Source: Pseudo-nitzschia pungens (taxonomy: Eukaryota; Bacillariophyta; Bacillariophyceae; Bacillariales; Bacillariaceae). From it: a DNA stretch of 64,000 nucleotides. Below are positions 61,809 to 64,000 of this stretch, one piece after another. Under the pieces are notes generated by a model that made no database searches, was not told the origin of the DNA, and saw nothing but the letters and a program-made list of their open reading frames with translations. The stretch's first letter is position 1. The number at the start of each line of letters is the position of its first letter. Location: the NCBI GenBank assembly GCA_037355855.1, contig CM074769.1, positions 992,001-1,056,000 on the forward strand, read 5' to 3'. A program made the translations under genes and the position numbers.

Positions 61809-64000
61809 ATGCGAAACTCGGACGAAATGATGGCAGCAACGCCACGACGAAAAAACAATCGTCGACGAGATCCATACGAGTACCAGCACAAGGAAAATAA
61901 ACACCGTCGATACGAGGTCGATTCCTACTCGTGTTCGTCGTCCGAAAGCGGCGGGTTTTCCTCGCCGTCCAACAACGCGCCTCTGCACCTTCGGCAAGAG
62001 CAGCAAGAACGGAACAAACTCTCCGGAAGCGACGGCTACTCGTCCCCCTCCCACAGCAGCGGCACCCACCACGACAATTCTTCCGCGGGATCTCCACAGA
62101 GGAGCCGGACGATCCGAACCGTCGGATTGAAAGATCCACCCACACCAACCCCGACGATCACGATCGAACGAACGCGTTCCCCCCGGTCCAACGGAAAGTT
62201 CAGCCGCCCCCGGAGGAGGGGCCATCGCAGCACGAGCAATCTCCATTCGTTGTCGAACGCCCACGCGATGACGCAGGGAGGCCACGCTCACGGCCACGGC
62301 CACAAGAAAAACATGCACCGGGTGGGATCGCTGACGTCCATCGGCAGCGATTCCGTCTCGGAACACTCGCTTCTGTCGAGGTACACGGCCGCAACGAAAA
62401 ACAGCGGGACCAACCTGTCGCGGCGGGGGGGAGCCGGGAGCAGCGGCAACTCGTACGGGCAAAACGGCGGCGGGCAGCTCCACGGCCACTCCTTCTCGTC
62501 GAATTCTCTCTTTGGGTTGAAGGGCGGGTCGACCTACTCGAAACTCGCGGGGGTCGCTCCCGCAATCTCGCCAATCACGCAGCAACAACACCAACAACAA
62601 CACCAACAACAACACCAACAAGATTCGTTCGACAACTACCACAAGGATTACCACCCTCCGCACCAGCACCAACACCTGCACAACTACGAGTCACCCTTGT
62701 CGTCCTCGAGACCGACGTCTCCGTCCTCTTCTTCTCTGCCACCCCTGCCTTCGCTAAGGGTCATTGCCTCCGAGCTGTCCCTGATCTGTTCCCTGTATTT
62801 CCGTTACGCGTTTCGGAGGATGCGAAAGCCCTGTCGAAAGCTGCGCCGGAGATTCTGCCACTGTTTCCTGACGCTGGCCGTTGTAGGTCCTGGCATTGAT
62901 TGCCTGGCTGTCCTACGACTTTTATGCGGACGCCATGGACGTTTGCACGCCGCCGCCAGTCCTCCGCGCATTCCCAATTCGCCGCCTTTTTGGCGTCTTC
63001 GTCCGCGGACGGTGAAGCGTTCCGGTACGGGGACGGAGACGGTGAGAGGGAACCGCCCCGGCCGCTGGTGGAGTACTACGTGCACGGGAGAGGGATAGGG
63101 CACTACGCTCGGAGTGTGGCCATCGTGGAACAGCTGAACCGTGCCGGTGTCGACGTTCGCATGTTCTTGACCAGGGCTTCCATGTGGAGGGCCATGCACG
63201 AGGATGCCAAAATCATTGTCGATGCCGATGCCGACGTCGATGCCGACGCCGAGAAACGGGAGAAAGCAGGTGGACGGAACCACCAACGCCCGGCGATCCC
63301 ACGGGGCAAGACCACCGCCATTCCGATCTCCTCTCTCACGCCCGACCAGGGGTTTTTTTACGTCTCTCTCGCACACCCTGGAGCGCGTGAGTGGTGATTG
63401 CGAGGTCTCCGCGAACTCGGGTCGATACCCCCAGCTCATCGTCACCGACGGTGACTTTCCGGGCATGCTGCGGGCCGAAATGGGTGGGATCCCGAGCGTG
63501 GGAATCGCCCACGGCCAGCTCTTCAGCATCGCTCAAAAACCCGCCTGGGTCCAGGCTTCCAAGCTCCTGAACGGATCCTGGAACAAGCAGGGCCGGCTCA
63601 ACTCCGTTTCGAGCTGGTTTACCGAGTGGCAGATCGCCACGCACTTTTGCTTCCTCGAGTCCCGGTTTCACAGCGGGACCGTAGCGCGTGCTCCCCTCCG
63701 ACCCGAGGTCCTCGGGATGGCCGAGGCCCGAAAATGGGCCCGGCGGGGAAAATTGTGGCCCTCGGGCGCGGCGTCCGCCGGCGGCAGCGAATATTCGCGG
63801 ATGCTTCCGCAGTCCGAACGCGTCCAAACCCTGCTGCTGTCGCCCGACGAGAAGAAGGCGCTCGACTCGAACTCGATTTCCGGCAACCAAACTTCTCCGA
63901 TCGCGAGTCGTCGTCGTCGCAAGCTGGTGATTTGCTATTTTCGGGATCACAACGGAGAGCACGTGGTGCAAGCTCTGTTGAAAGCGGGATTCGATGTCTT
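61809..64000 (+). CDS. Membrane-anchored glycosyltransferase (MurG/GT28-like fold), frame-broken and cut by the window end
   Basis: ATG at 61809 (MRNSDEMMAATPRRKN). The first 330 residues are disordered: Ser/Arg-rich, His-Gly repeats, and a QQQH tandem tract (62578-62620). A basic stretch (RRMRKPCRKLRRRFCHC) leads into a transmembrane helix whose two halves, LTLAVV and VLALIAWLSYDFYADAM, are in different frames (break near 62890). The lumenal catalytic part shifts again near 62950 to ASSSADGEAF, then VEYYVHGRGIGHYARSVAIV and VDVRMFLTRASMW, the nucleotide-sugar-binding start of GT-B enzymes. A third break, near the T7 run at 63353-63359, leads to SHTLERVSGDCEVS, LIVTDGDFPGML and VGIAHGQLFS. 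The gene continues past 64000. A type II Golgi membrane glycosyltransferase is the likely product; donor and acceptor are unknown. Confidence 0.65.

Noticed and set aside
61662..62681. 339-codon minus-strand frame opposite the glycosyltransferase N-terminus
   Set aside because: Shadow of the low-complexity plus-strand sequence; no coherent domain.
1..64000. CRISPR array, prokaryotic operons or riboswitches
   Set aside because: Introns, plastid presequences and retroelements show a eukaryotic nuclear genome; no regularly spaced repeats with unique spacers were seen.

Overview
The window looks like nuclear DNA of a diatom, probably a pennate one. The support is: several N-terminal signal peptides ending in a Phe-containing cleavage motif of the ASAFAP type used for secondary-plastid import (around residue 25-45 of the genes at 6455, 34847, 39378 and 50646); a Ty1/copia element of the diatom CoDi kind; short GT-AG introns of 133-194 bp; and compact genes separated by AT-rich spacers. 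Species assignment is inference.

Layout. 0.4-9.3 kb: an acidic Nudix-like protein, a MIT-AAA ATPase (spastin/katanin clade), a plastid NTF2-like protein and a presenilin. 9.35-15.4 kb: an intact copia retrotransposon (minus strand) with identical 260-bp LTRs and a TTTTT target duplication, inserted 36 bp upstream of the presenilin ATG. 16.5-21 kb: a second, tandem presenilin (with one intron) and COG8 (one intron). 22.8-25.3 kb: a decayed gene with a Tudor-like remnant. 25.8-38 kb: a GC-rich block of housekeeping genes whose reading frames are broken by small indels: TruC-like pseudouridine synthase, tRNA-dihydrouridine synthase, pyridoxal kinase, BRO1-domain protein, Mpv17/PMP22 protein and a TrmA-type RNA methyltransferase. 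38.5-54.5 kb: intact PAP2 phosphatase, a TPR-like protein, dihydroxyacetone kinase, a plastid LmeA-like protein (one intron) and the Qb-SNARE Vti1 (two introns), with large AT-rich spacers holding MITE-like inverted repeats and AGT/ACT microsatellites. 54.8-61.2 kb: a complete tyrosine-recombinase retroelement. 61.8 kb to the edge: a membrane-anchored glycosyltransferase, again frame-broken and cut by the window end.

The most interesting system is the element at 54772-61192. It has the split direct repeat arrangement A1-ORFs-B1-A2-B2 (277-bp A and 498-bp B repeats, seen as identical copies), a reverse transcriptase-RNase H ORF and a separate tyrosine recombinase ORF behind a Cys/His-rich domain. 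This is the architecture of DIRS-order (Ngaro/PAT-like) elements. The second is the copia element: its first 17 internal bases are the exact reverse complement of a 17-base stretch inside its own LTR, which suggests Tf1-style self-priming instead of a tRNA primer.

The intergenic DNA carries a recurrent set of short motifs (TACTTCGTA, GTAAGGTTAC, TACCGGTA), sometimes arranged as hairpins, that recur throughout the window and that I did not notice inside genes. All calls rest on reading the sequence; no database search was run.
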